A stretch of DNA of 40,721 nucleotides, taken from positions 1 through 40,721 of the IMG/VR virus record IMGVR_UViG_3300047444_000148; one strand, 5' to 3'. Origin of the DNA: a virus. The position numbers and the translations under genes were made by a program. Position 1 is the first letter of the stretch. Every line of letters starts with the position of its first letter. Below, piece by piece: positions 31,908 through 38,332 of this stretch. The notes beneath the pieces are model-generated. The model saw only the letters and a list, made by a program, of their open reading frames with translations, had not been told where the DNA came from and made no database searches.

Positions 31908-32245
31908 TGTTCGCCCTTCAGCGCGACCAGCGTTACCTGAGTGACTGTCTCGATCGGGCCACCGTTCGGGCCGCTTGCCTCGACCGGCTGCACCGGCTTG
32001 CCGTATCCGCGCTCAATGATCGCCATCGCTGCGGAGAGCTTGTTCCGCTCGTTCTCGCCTTCCATCATGATGGACTCGATCACCGCGAGCGCTGCGGGCG
32101 TTCTGCCCTTACAGGCTGCGATCAGATCAAGCTCTTCTGCGGTGCGCTTCGGCCGGCCGCCCGGATTGCCTGATACGCCCTTTTTGAACGCAGTTTTCGG
32201 TGCGGCTCGCTTTGGCTTGTCTGTTACCTTTCTGTTTTGAGGCAT
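31904..32245 (-). CDS. terS: Putative terminase small subunit / DUF5681-like
   Basis: 113 residues; AAGGACGCGG lies 5' of the ATG at a longish distance. The basic N-terminal motif FKKGVSGNPGGRPKRTAEEL is the hallmark of DUF5681-type proteins, commonly encoded just before the large terminase and taken as small subunits or DNA-recognition factors. A helix (AALAVIESIMMEGENERNKL) and a GYGKPVQPVE tail follow. The stop overlaps the TerL start. Confidence 0.75.
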   Translation of the reverse strand: MPQNRKVTDKPKRAAPKTAFKKGVSGNPGGRPKRTAEELDLIAACKGRTPAALAVIESIMMEGENERNKLSAAMAIIERGYGKPVQPVEASGPNGGPIETVTQVTLVALKGEQ

Positions 32246-32279
32246 ATCGAGCCGCGTCCTTTCGGGTAGCGCTCCAGTT

Positions 32280-32375
32280 TCAACAGGTGCTTAATTTCGT
32301 TCTGAGGTATCCCATCGCGACGATCAGCCCGCACAGAACGAGCGCGGCTATCAGTCGGATGAGGGCTTTCCACAT
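32280..32375 (-). CDS. Tiny membrane peptide (31 aa)
   Basis: Opens one base after the previous gene's TGA (TGAAATG). One membrane span (LIRLIAALVLCGLIVAMGYL) with a basic start and end. No good ribosome site, so it depends on coupling if real. Confidence 0.4.
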   Translation of the reverse strand: MWKALIRLIAALVLCGLIVAMGYLRTKLSTC

Positions 32376-32376
32376 T

Positions 32377-32562
32377 TCAATCGCTGCCCATCTTTTCCCA
32401 AGCGTCGTGACTTGCCGGGTGCCGTGCGTCGCTCGTGCGCTTGTTCGTTGCGGTGCGCTCGCCGCGCTCGGGCATCTTCTTCCCAGTGGGTGCTTTGGCG
32501 GCAGGCATAGCCTCGGCCTTCGGTGCGGCCATCATGGGCTTGCGGGTGCTGAACTTGGCCAT
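32377..32562 (-). CDS. Basic Ala/Pro/Lys-rich small protein
   Basis: 61 residues, MAKFSTRKPMMAAPKAEAMP at the start, rich in Lys, Ala and Pro to about residue 30, then KKMPERGERTATNKR and a DAWEKMGSD end. Low-complexity basic proteins of this kind occur at the start of many podovirus late operons. A DNA-binding role in packaging is possible. It starts 17 bases after the Cys/His peptide. Confidence 0.6.
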   Translation of the reverse strand: MAKFSTRKPMMAAPKAEAMPAAKAPTGKKMPERGERTATNKRTSDARHPASHDAWEKMGSD

Positions 32563-32578
32563 TGCGGTTCCAGTAGGG

Positions 32579-32656
32579 TTAGAAGTGCTTCTCGTGCGGA
32601 TTGCAGCAGGTCGTCCCGAGCGGGATCAGCCTTGAGCACCAGAAACAGCGATACAT
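32579..32656 (-). CDS. Tiny Cys/His-rich peptide, possible zinc ribbon (25 aa)
   Basis: The ATG at 32656 follows GGAG with a 6-base gap, and the frame ends at TAA. The sequence begins MYRCFWCSRLIPLGTTCC, followed by NPHEKHF. The C-x2-C, CC and H-x3-H residues could bind one zinc. It is the first frame after the terminator and so the first product of an antiterminated late transcript. Confidence 0.45.
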   Translation of the reverse strand: MYRCFWCSRLIPLGTTCCNPHEKHF

Positions 32657-32670
32657 TTCTGGCTCCAAAT

Positions 32671-32693
32671 AAAAACGCCCGCGCGTGGCGGGC
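32671..32693 (-). terminator. Intrinsic terminator just after late promoter (tR'-like)
   Basis: On the minus strand GCCCGC, loop CACGC and GCGGGC precede GTTTTTATTT. It lies about 50 nt downstream of the late promoter's -10 and upstream of the whole late operon. A second hairpin, CCCTGCG/CGCAGGG (32697-32719), sits directly ahead of it in the same leader RNA. Confidence 0.88.
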
Positions 32694-32696
32694 AAA

Positions 32697-32719
32697 CCCT
32701 GCGGAGGAGAATCGCAGGG
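32697..32719 (-). other. Leader hairpin before the late terminator
   Basis: CCCTGCG (32697-32703) pairs with CGCAGGG (32713-32719) around a 9-base loop. With the terminator hairpin it makes two tandem structures in the short leader, which could serve as pause or antitermination elements. Confidence 0.5.
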
Positions 32720-32747
32720 GGAGGAGGCAAAAACTCAATCTAGCAAA

Positions 32748-32776
32748 ATTGTACGTTTTAAGAGGGTATGTGTGAA
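32748..32776 (-). promoter_or_regulatory. Late promoter (pR'-like), leftward
   Basis: On the minus strand, -35 TTCACA (32776-32771) and -10 TACAAT (32753-32748), each five of six to the σ70 consensus, are separated by exactly 17 bases. The start point should be near 32741. The -35 lies in one arm of the GTGTGAAC inverted repeat. The short distance to the terminator is the arrangement of Q-controlled late promoters. Confidence 0.75.
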
Positions 32777-32807
32777 CTAGCGAGACGTGAACGTTAGATG
32801 TTCACAC
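32770..32807. repeat. Inverted repeat at the late promoter
   Basis: GTGTGAAC (32770-32777) and GTTCACAC (32800-32807) are exact reverse complements; a third GTGAAC lies at 32787-32792. The left arm contains the late -35. It is a candidate binding site for the antiterminator or another late regulator. Confidence 0.6.
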
Positions 32808-32996
32808 TGACTCTTTGATATCCCATAGGTAGTTCGACATATCTTGAACGCTGTCAAGTTCGCTTTCTAGCGCGCCTTTGAGTTCTGCTGCGGATTCGGA
32901 AAACTCGCTACCGAGAGTCGCCTTCTCGATTTCCGACCTCAGCAGCATCGAATATCGAATCAGCTTCCCAGCAATCTCACGCGTGTTGTAGCTCAT
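32802..32996 (-). CDS. Hypothetical helical protein (64 aa)
   Basis: Starts at the ATG at 32996, with GAGGAAGAAA immediately upstream; an upstream in-frame ATG lacks this site. It starts MSYNTREIAGKLIRYSMLLR and looks entirely helical and acidic. It overlaps the upstream helix-turn-helix gene by 20 bases, and its stop lies in the inverted repeat at the late promoter. It may act with the regulator; function unknown. Confidence 0.65.
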   Translation of the reverse strand: MSYNTREIAGKLIRYSMLLRSEIEKATLGSEFSESAAELKGALESELDSVQDMSNYLWDIKESV

Positions 32997-33384
32997 TTTC
33001 TTCCTCACGCTCTGCCACAGGTTGGCCTTCCATCATAGCCCGATATGCGCGGTGCGCCTCAGCGCGGAACGTGCGGAGCAGCCGATAGAAGTATGAGGTC
33101 GAGAATCCCATCTCGTGCGCGATCGCCTTGATGTTCTTGGCGCGGTGCAGGTAGAAGAGATAGAAGATGAACTTCGACTGGCTTTCCTTCTGAGCGAGAA
33201 CTGACAAGTTGAAGTAGCTCAGGTTCGCGCTCAGCAGCGCGTCAGGCACTTCGCCGCCTCCAGATGGTCCGCGCATACGTGCGAGGATGTTGGCAGGCAC
33301 AGGAGGCGCGAATAGGCGCCGGGAACGATGCCATTCGGCCCAGCGGAGGCAGAACAGGTGCAATTCTTGGTTTTCTTCGGTCAT
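32977..33384 (-). CDS. Putative Q-like late antiterminator (helix-turn-helix)
   Basis: 135 residues. The N-terminal part (LFCLRWAEWHRSRRLFAPPV) and C-terminal part (FYLFYLHRAKNIKAIAHEMG, then FSTSYFYRLLRTFRAEAHRA) are laid out like φ21-type Q or ArpU/RinA-type late regulators: a conserved aromatic start and a sigma-region-4-like helix-turn-helix at about 80-115. It is the last regulator of the early-left operon and lies immediately before a late promoter followed by a terminator, where λ carries Q. The activity is inferred from fold and position. Confidence 0.6.
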   Translation of the reverse strand: MTEENQELHLFCLRWAEWHRSRRLFAPPVPANILARMRGPSGGGEVPDALLSANLSYFNLSVLAQKESQSKFIFYLFYLHRAKNIKAIAHEMGFSTSYFYRLLRTFRAEAHRAYRAMMEGQPVAEREEENELQHA

Positions 33385-33659
33385 TTTCTACCCCCGTAAA
33401 GTCGTTCGATCGTCGCCGCTAGGCAATCTAGTTCGCTTACTTTCACCACTTCCCACATGCGGCGCTGGCCGTGGATTCCGTTGAAGCTTCCCTGATGACA
33501 GTCTTTGCAGAGAGGAATCACGCAGAATCCTGGGCTTTTCCTTCCTGGCGTGCGGCCGGCGAGGATGTGATGCGCATCGCTCGGGCCATGCGTGCCGCAT
33601 ACTGCGCAGTCGAGTTCCTTCACGCGCGCAATGTGAAGTCGTTCGGCTGCGGCGGTCAT
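33381..33659 (-). CDS. HNH/Ref-like small nuclease
   Basis: 92 residues from the ATG at 33659, which overlaps the ninB stop (ATGA) and follows GGGAGCGAGGG. Motifs: CAVCG, then DAHHILAGRTPG with the paired His of a ββα-metal site, and IPLCKDCHQG with a second Cys pair, together typical of Ref/HNH nucleases in lambdoid nin regions. The RecA-dependent Ref nuclease of P1 is a distant comparison. It may cut recombination intermediates or displacement loops. Confidence 0.75.
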   Translation of the reverse strand: MTAAAERLHIARVKELDCAVCGTHGPSDAHHILAGRTPGRKSPGFCVIPLCKDCHQGSFNGIHGQRRMWEVVKVSELDCLAATIERLYGGRK

Positions 33660-34057
33660 CCCTCGCTCCCGGAAAACCTCACCTCGTTGTCCGCTGCCCA
33701 TGCCGTCACATATTCAATCAGGCTGTTCAGCCGCTTCACGCCCATCTGCGCCGACGATTCCCGAATATTCACGAACTCGCCTTCCAAGCCTGGGACGATA
33801 TCGGCGCCCAGCCCAGTCGCCACGGCGTGACCAGAGATAAAGATCACCTTCCATTCTGCGGGGGTACGCCTCTTGCCGTGAAAACCTATTTGCCTAGCGA
33901 TGTCGGTGAACATGGCGTGAAGCTTGGCGTTTTGATCCAGCGTGCGCGTCTTGGGCTTCACTTCCACCACATAACCGGCCGGCGCTCGCGTAACCGCTCT
34001 GACAGCCATCTGACGAGCGGTATCGTGCACGAGCGAGAAGAACTGGCGGTCGCTCAT
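33656..34057 (-). CDS. ninB: NinB-like recombination protein
   Basis: 133 residues from the ATG at 34057, preceded by AGGAGCCGAC; the open frame to 34213 has no ribosome site. Family phrases: KPKTRTLDQNAKLHAMFTDI, GKRRTPAEWKVIFISG, VPGLEGEFVNIRESSAQMGV, then LNSLIEYVTAWAADNEVRF. λ NinB (Orf) binds single-stranded DNA and SSB and can replace RecFOR functions, working with the Red proteins. It is coupled to the HNH gene by ATGA. Confidence 0.9.
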   Translation of the reverse strand: MSDRQFFSLVHDTARQMAVRAVTRAPAGYVVEVKPKTRTLDQNAKLHAMFTDIARQIGFHGKRRTPAEWKVIFISGHAVATGLGADIVPGLEGEFVNIRESSAQMGVKRLNSLIEYVTAWAADNEVRFSGSEG

Positions 34058-34266
34058 GTCGGCTCCTGCATCGCCATCCGAGTAGGCCATTTCGCCTGAA
34101 GGAAACGCTGGCCTTCTTCCTTCCCGTATCCGTAGGCGGTTCGAAGCCTGTCCTTTTCCTCGTATGGCAGTCCATTCCAGTTCATGAAATTGAGGAAGTG
34201 CTCGAACAGGCAATCTGTCGTGTGCGAATATTTCCCCGGTTCAGCGCAGCCAGCGCAATCAGTCAT
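34054..34266 (-). CDS. Small Cys-containing protein, nin-like region
   Basis: 70 residues; AGGAGAAGGCGGA precedes the ATG. N-terminal MTDCAGCAEPGKYSHTTDCL has C-x2-C and a later Cys/His that could bind a metal. The C-terminal half is helical (PYEEKDRLRTAYGYGKEEGQ). Start and stop both overlap neighbours by 4 bases. No known family. Confidence 0.7.
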   Translation of the reverse strand: MTDCAGCAEPGKYSHTTDCLFEHFLNFMNWNGLPYEEKDRLRTAYGYGKEEGQRFLQAKWPTRMAMQEPT

Positions 34267-34439
34267 TCCGCCTTCTCCTCAAGCACGCGAATCTCAACTG
34301 CCGGCCCGTGCGCCTCAAGCAGCGCGACCTGCGCCGCCAGCCATGTCTGCCAGTGCTTTTCCTTCACCGACGCCAGAAGGCAGCCGCCGGCTTCACGATA
34401 AAACTTCTCGAATTGCTCTCTTCCATTTAACGCGCTCAT
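34263..34439 (-). CDS. Small hypothetical protein (58 aa)
   Basis: Starts at the ATG at 34439, which follows GAGGAGCAGAA; the larger open frame to 34679 lacks such a site. The sequence MSALNGREQFEKFYREAGG, then WQTWLAAQVALLEAHG and EIRVLEEKAE, resembles short early phage proteins with an xWxxWLAAQ helix. ATGA overlaps on both sides. Confidence 0.65.
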   Translation of the reverse strand: MSALNGREQFEKFYREAGGCLLASVKEKHWQTWLAAQVALLEAHGPAVEIRVLEEKAE

Positions 34440-34648
34440 TTCTGCTCCTCTGTAAGACCACGCCAACGGTCCATTTCGTAGATGATCGGCGCACGAAGCA
34501 TGTCGCGGTCGCTCAGCCGAAAGTCGCCAAGTTTCCAGTAGTAGCGGCGGTTCTTTTCGTCCGCTCCGTTCTGGTAAATAATCTCCACGTCGTACCAACC
34601 CTCTCGGATTGGCGGTGTAGCGCATGGAATCCATTCGGTAAGGTTCAT
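34436..34648 (-). CDS. DUF551-like small protein
   Basis: 70 residues; CGGAGCAGAA precedes the ATG. It begins NLTEWIPCATPPIREGWYDV, like the W-x-P-x-x-x-x-P-P beginning of DUF551-type phage proteins, and continues as beta strands (RRYYWKLGDF). Such proteins are common in early operons and have no known function. Coupled on both sides. Confidence 0.7.
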   Translation of the reverse strand: MNLTEWIPCATPPIREGWYDVEIIYQNGADEKNRRYYWKLGDFRLSDRDMLRAPIIYEMDRWRGLTEEQK

Positions 34649-34731
34649 TTCTGCTCCGGTGCGGGCTTGGTCCAGTCACGGCGTTTCACGCCCATGACGG
34701 CGAAGTACGGATCGAAAGTGTCGGGAATCAT
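34645..34731 (-). CDS. Tiny protein (28 aa)
   Basis: The ATG at 34731 overlaps the upstream stop (ATGA) and follows GAGGCAGC; the TGA overlaps the next start in the same way. The sequence starts MIPDTFDPYFAVMGVKRRDW and ends TKPAPEQK. The perfect chain of overlaps supports it despite its size. Confidence 0.5.
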   Translation of the reverse strand: MIPDTFDPYFAVMGVKRRDWTKPAPEQK

Positions 34732-35333
34732 GCTGCCTCCTCGAAATCGCGCAAAGACATGGACTGCTGGTACACGCGGCTTTCGTAGCGCCCTTTGATT
34801 GGTTTTGGCGGTTCCGCATCCAGAATCTGCGCCATCGCGACGGCAAAAACGTTGCTAACCAATTTCCCTTCCTTCATCCGTTGCTTGATCCAGCGGCGAC
34901 GGTTGTATTCCTTACTCGTCTTGGCTGCGGGGCGCACGGCATCAGGTTTGTTGCCCCATGCGTAGACAGCCAAATAGGGGCCCGCCGTCCGGGTTCGGAT
35001 CCATTCCGCGACGTGAATCTCTGCACGGTTACGCGATGCCTTCAGGAGTTCGCCTGCATGCTTGACATGGCATGAGTACTTGGCTACCACGTCGAGAGAC
35101 GACATGGACGCGCCGGATTTCATCTCGCGATGCACGAGCGAAAGGATCGTCGAACGAGCATGCTCGTCTATCTTTCTGTTTCCAGAGATGCCGAGCGCCT
35201 GGGCGTGAAGCACAATCGCCCGCTCACCGCGATTCGGCAGGCGATGAAATCCTTCCTTGACCGGGCGCGAGCTCGCCCAAATTTCACGAAGGATCGCGTT
35301 TTCTTCTTCGCTCCAAAGCTTATGCTTGCTCAT
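34728..35333 (-). CDS. Putative DNA-binding protein with Myb/SANT-like start
   Basis: 201 residues from the ATG at 35333 (AGGAGCGCAGC upstream); the open frame to 35432 lies within the previous gene. Residues 4-50 (LWSEEENAILREIWASS, then RLPNRGERAIVLHAQALGI) resemble a Myb/SANT helix bundle. The middle is helical, and the C-terminal third is basic (YNRRRWIKQRMKEGK). Possibly a regulator or a DNA-processing factor of the nin region. Confidence 0.65.
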   Translation of the reverse strand: MSKHKLWSEEENAILREIWASSRPVKEGFHRLPNRGERAIVLHAQALGISGNRKIDEHARSTILSLVHREMKSGASMSSLDVVAKYSCHVKHAGELLKASRNRAEIHVAEWIRTRTAGPYLAVYAWGNKPDAVRPAAKTSKEYNRRRWIKQRMKEGKLVSNVFAVAMAQILDAEPPKPIKGRYESRVYQQSMSLRDFEEAA

Positions 35334-35842
35334 GCTGCGCTCCTGAATTCGTACCGTGCCGTTTTCTTCATCGGCGCCACGCCGACCACCTGGCCATCCC
35401 GCATCCGCTTCTCGATCTGATCCGACGCCCAAACGTATTTTCGCTTGCTCACCGTCTCCACCAGTTCCTCGAAGACGTGAATCCCGCCATTGACGGCCGT
35501 CAGCTCGTCGCCGGTACTTACCCTGCGACCCATCGCGAAGAACCGCTCCTGCACCGAAATAAGCGCGTTGCTGGCGTCATATACGGCTTGCAGACCGATG
35601 TGCTTATTTTTGGCTTGCTCGCACAACACGAGGCACACGTTGCAGGCGGTCACGAGCGCGCCCCAGTCGTCTTGTGTCGCTTCGCCCTTGGAGAGCGCCA
35701 GCGCGGCCATGTGCGTCGTCAGCAGTACTTTGTCCTTCAGTTCGCCCTTCAGCGGTTCGTCGCCTTCGAATAGCGTCGTGACCGTATCCTTAACTCCGGT
35801 TTTCGGCACATACTTACGTCTCGGTTTCCGATTTCCTGCCAT
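35330..35842 (-). CDS. Hypothetical protein (170 aa)
   Basis: GGGGGAGGGAGAA precedes the ATG. A basic start (MAGNRKPRRKYVPKTGVKDT) is followed by helices with conserved-looking cysteines (DWGALVTACNVCLVLCEQA) and a QAVYDASNALISVQERFFAM helix. The end VWASDQIEKRMRDGQVVGVA is basic. I recognise the general type from early regions of betaproteobacterial temperate phages but know of no function. Confidence 0.65.
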   Translation of the reverse strand: MAGNRKPRRKYVPKTGVKDTVTTLFEGDEPLKGELKDKVLLTTHMAALALSKGEATQDDWGALVTACNVCLVLCEQAKNKHIGLQAVYDASNALISVQERFFAMGRRVSTGDELTAVNGGIHVFEELVETVSKRKYVWASDQIEKRMRDGQVVGVAPMKKTARYEFRSAA

Positions 35843-35857
35843 TTCTCCCTCCCCCGT

Positions 35858-36086
35858 TTAGTCTTCAAGCCCTGCCAGATAATCGATTGAGCATTCCAAC
35901 ACTTGAGCCATTTCCACCACGATCAAGAATTTCGGCATCGTGCCGCGGTTCTCGACTGCAGTGATCGTGGAAACGTGAACTCCAACCTGAGCCGCGAAAA
36001 TCGCGCAACGCGAACCCGCGTCGGACCCTTTCGGCTTTGAGCCGCTTTCCAAACTCGCCGAATCCAGGCTTGCGTGCGAATGCCAT
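35858..36086 (-). pseudogene. XRE-family regulator split by a +1 frame change
   Basis: From the ATG at 36086 (AAGGATCAGTC upstream), the frame gives a normal XRE start, FGEFGKRLKAERVRRGFALR followed by DF, then loses the fold. The second half is intact in another frame: AAQVGVHVSTITAVENRG, then FLIVVEMAQVLECSIDYLAG. Removing one T from the TTTT run (complement of 35997-36000) joins them into one 75-residue helix-turn-helix protein. This may be a mutation, a sequencing error in a homopolymer, or +1 ribosomal slippage on TTT-C. Confidence 0.75.
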
Positions 36087-36095
36087 GACTGATCC

Positions 36096-36416
36096 TTATG
36101 ACATGTCCGTAATGCGATGAATCCAGTTCTTAGTCTTGGGGCACCATTTCCAGCCTATGACCCAAACTCCCCATCCGATCTTTCGAACCAGCGGCAGATT
36201 CGGTGATTCCGTGATCTTCGCTACCCGCGCTGCTACGTTCGTCCAACTCGTCGCCTGAACCGCCAACACTTCGCCATCTTTGAAACAGAGCTGGTCTATA
36301 AACCCGAGCAAGTCTTTTCGAATGTTGGCGCCCGGAATCCATCTCTCAGTCGTTTCGACCAGCCAGCCTTGCTCCTTCAGCAGTTCGGCAGTTAAAGCGG
36401 AAGGACTACGTTTCAT
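36096..36416 (-). CDS. PD-(D/E)XK nuclease-like protein
   Basis: 106 residues; GGAGG lies six bases before the ATG at 36416, better placed than for the ATG at 36422. The core NIRKDLLGFIDQLCFKDGEV, then LAVQATSWTNVAARVAKI has the D-x-x-G-x-x-D and hydrophobic-x-Q pattern of a small phage family with a restriction-like fold, where VQ(A/V)TS replaces the usual E-x-K. The end GVWVIGWKWCPKTKNW is typical too. Possible resolvase-like function; unproved. Confidence 0.7.
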   Translation of the reverse strand: MKRSPSALTAELLKEQGWLVETTERWIPGANIRKDLLGFIDQLCFKDGEVLAVQATSWTNVAARVAKITESPNLPLVRKIGWGVWVIGWKWCPKTKNWIHRITDMS

Positions 36417-36555
36417 CCTCATCCTCCGGGTCGGGCTGCTCCTCCCATTTCTCGAAGGCCCGTCGATCTCGCTCGCGCTGATTTTCCAATGGCTTACCAG
36501 CTTCGAAGGCGCCCAATATTTCGGCCATGTAGTCCTGGACGGGAATCAAACTCAT
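36406..36555 (-). CDS. Small acidic protein (49 aa)
   Basis: The ATG at 36555 overlaps the primase-helicase stop (ATGA) and follows GCGGAGGCCGC. The peptide is helical and ends in a very acidic tail (EQPDPEDEDET). It overlaps the next gene by 11 bases. Function unknown. Confidence 0.65.
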   Translation of the reverse strand: MSLIPVQDYMAEILGAFEAGKPLENQRERDRRAFEKWEEQPDPEDEDET

Positions 36556-38330
36556 GCGGCCTCCGCTTTTGAGAAATGAAAAGCCGGACGCGGGTGCCAA
36601 TCTGCACTCTGCGTGAACGTCAGCGAATCCTTATGGAACCAGAGCTTTAGCGCGCCTTCATAACCCGTCGCGCGCTGTTTATGGCAGTACAGGCGCGCAT
36701 CTTCGGTATCTGGGCTAGGCTCACGCTCGATTTCCTTCTTCTTGTTCCGCCACACCGTGAAGACGTTATCGGCAAGGTCGGAAATTGCCCCGGTCCCCTT
36801 GATGTCGAGCTTGCCGGGTGCCTTCTCTTCCGATTCGCCTTTCCGTGCGTGTGCGATCAGGTGGACGTGCACGTTGAAATCGTTCTTGAAGTCGCACAGA
36901 GCGTCGACGAACTGTTTCTGTCCCTTGTAATCGTCTTCTGCGATGCCGCATTTCATCAACGAGTCGACAACGAAATGCGTAACGCGGTAACGCTTGGCGG
37001 CATAACGGAACGCCTCCATAAGCTTCTCTTGGCTGACGCTCCCCACATGGTCATAAAGCCACAGCGAGCCCGTCATCCACTCCGTAGCAGCCTTGACGAA
37101 CGGAATCGGAGCTTTAAGCGTGGCGCAAGCCTGCGCGGTCAGTCTAAAGAGCAGCATCTTCGGCTTGATTTCGCCCGAGAAAATGCAAATCCGCTCGCCG
37201 TTATTCATCAGGTTCACGAGAACGTTCCCTAGCAGGTCGCTCTTTCCGTGCCCGTTTATCCCGGTCCAGATCGACAATTCAGCCGGGCGCAGACGCACCC
37301 GATCCTGCCAAGTCGGCCACGGCATCGGCGAGCCAGTCATTCCGAGCGGCTGGCCGCTGAACATCTCTATCACGTCATCCAGGTACGCTTCGGGCGTCTT
37401 CAGGTCGGACGGCTCGATTCGCTTTGCCGCTGCAATCGCTTGGATGATCTCGTCACGGTCGACGCCGGCCTGTAATGCCTCGTTTGCATCCTTCAGGCGG
37501 AAATCGACGATTCGGCAGCGCTCAATACCGAGGCGCGCGGCAACCTCACGCACACCCTTCTGCCCTGCCTCGTCGGCATCGAACCACAAGAAAATCTCTT
37601 GGAAGCGTTCCAGACGCTCGAAGTCCTGGTCGATCCACTGGTGATTGCCAGCGCCCTGATTAATCGACAGCGCGTCGAATCCCCACTGGTACAGGCTCAT
37701 CGCATCGATCTCGCCTTCGACGATCAGAACCGCCTTCACGTCGTCCGTGATCAGGTCCCAACCGAACAAGCACGGCTCTGCGTTCGCAGCCTGCCACGTC
37801 TTTTTCTTGCCGTTCTCGTCACGCTTCAGCGCGAGGTGCTTGACGTTCACTAGTTCGTCGTCACGCAGGAACGGGAACACAATCGCGTCGTCTTCCTTCG
37901 AAGCGCCAACCTTGAACGCCTGGATCGTCTCCAGCGTCAGCTTTCGATCTTCGGTCAGGTAGGAAAGCACCCGACCTACGGGTTTCGTGACGGGCGGCTT
38001 AGACGGCTTCGCATAGACGCGCTTCGGGCCGGCAAAAGCCGGTTCGGAGATGCCGAGGTAGTTGCGGCACGCTTCGAACGCGTCACGCTTCGTAGACCCG
38101 TTCACCGCTGCCCAAAGGTCGATCAGATCGCCACCTTCACCAGTCGCGAAATCCTTCCAGACGCCAGCCTTGTTCCCGTTGATTCGTACCTTGAGCGAAT
38201 CTCCTGCTTCGCCCTGCACGCTGCCAACGCACCACTCTGCCCCTGCGCGCTTTCCGTTCGGAAGCAACATGCCGGCAATAGCTTCAGCCTCTTGTGCGAG
38301 TCGATACGATGTTTCTGTCCAGTTGCTCAT
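36552..38330 (-). CDS. Toprim primase-helicase (DnaB-like)
   Basis: 592 residues. An N-terminal domain (about 1-95) has the GVWKDFATGEGGDLIDLW phrase of phage primases but no Cys4 zinc finger. Toprim: VEGEIDA (204-210) and DADEAG (251-256). RecA-like helicase: GINGHGKS Walker A (357-364), VVDSLMKCG Walker B-type strand and HLIAHARKG. The layout is that of T7 gp4/Twinkle. It should unwind DNA and prime lagging-strand synthesis, recruited by the organizer encoded just upstream. Its stop overlaps the next start. Confidence 0.9.
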   Translation of the reverse strand: MSNWTETSYRLAQEAEAIAGMLLPNGKRAGAEWCVGSVQGEAGDSLKVRINGNKAGVWKDFATGEGGDLIDLWAAVNGSTKRDAFEACRNYLGISEPAFAGPKRVYAKPSKPPVTKPVGRVLSYLTEDRKLTLETIQAFKVGASKEDDAIVFPFLRDDELVNVKHLALKRDENGKKKTWQAANAEPCLFGWDLITDDVKAVLIVEGEIDAMSLYQWGFDALSINQGAGNHQWIDQDFERLERFQEIFLWFDADEAGQKGVREVAARLGIERCRIVDFRLKDANEALQAGVDRDEIIQAIAAAKRIEPSDLKTPEAYLDDVIEMFSGQPLGMTGSPMPWPTWQDRVRLRPAELSIWTGINGHGKSDLLGNVLVNLMNNGERICIFSGEIKPKMLLFRLTAQACATLKAPIPFVKAATEWMTGSLWLYDHVGSVSQEKLMEAFRYAAKRYRVTHFVVDSLMKCGIAEDDYKGQKQFVDALCDFKNDFNVHVHLIAHARKGESEEKAPGKLDIKGTGAISDLADNVFTVWRNKKKEIEREPSPDTEDARLYCHKQRATGYEGALKLWFHKDSLTFTQSADWHPRPAFHFSKAEAA

Positions 38331-38332
38331 GA

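Noticed and set aside
32532-32738. 68-codon minus-strand frame spanning the late terminator
   Set aside because: It crosses the intrinsic terminator and conflicts with the better supported short frames at 32579-32656 and 32377-32562.
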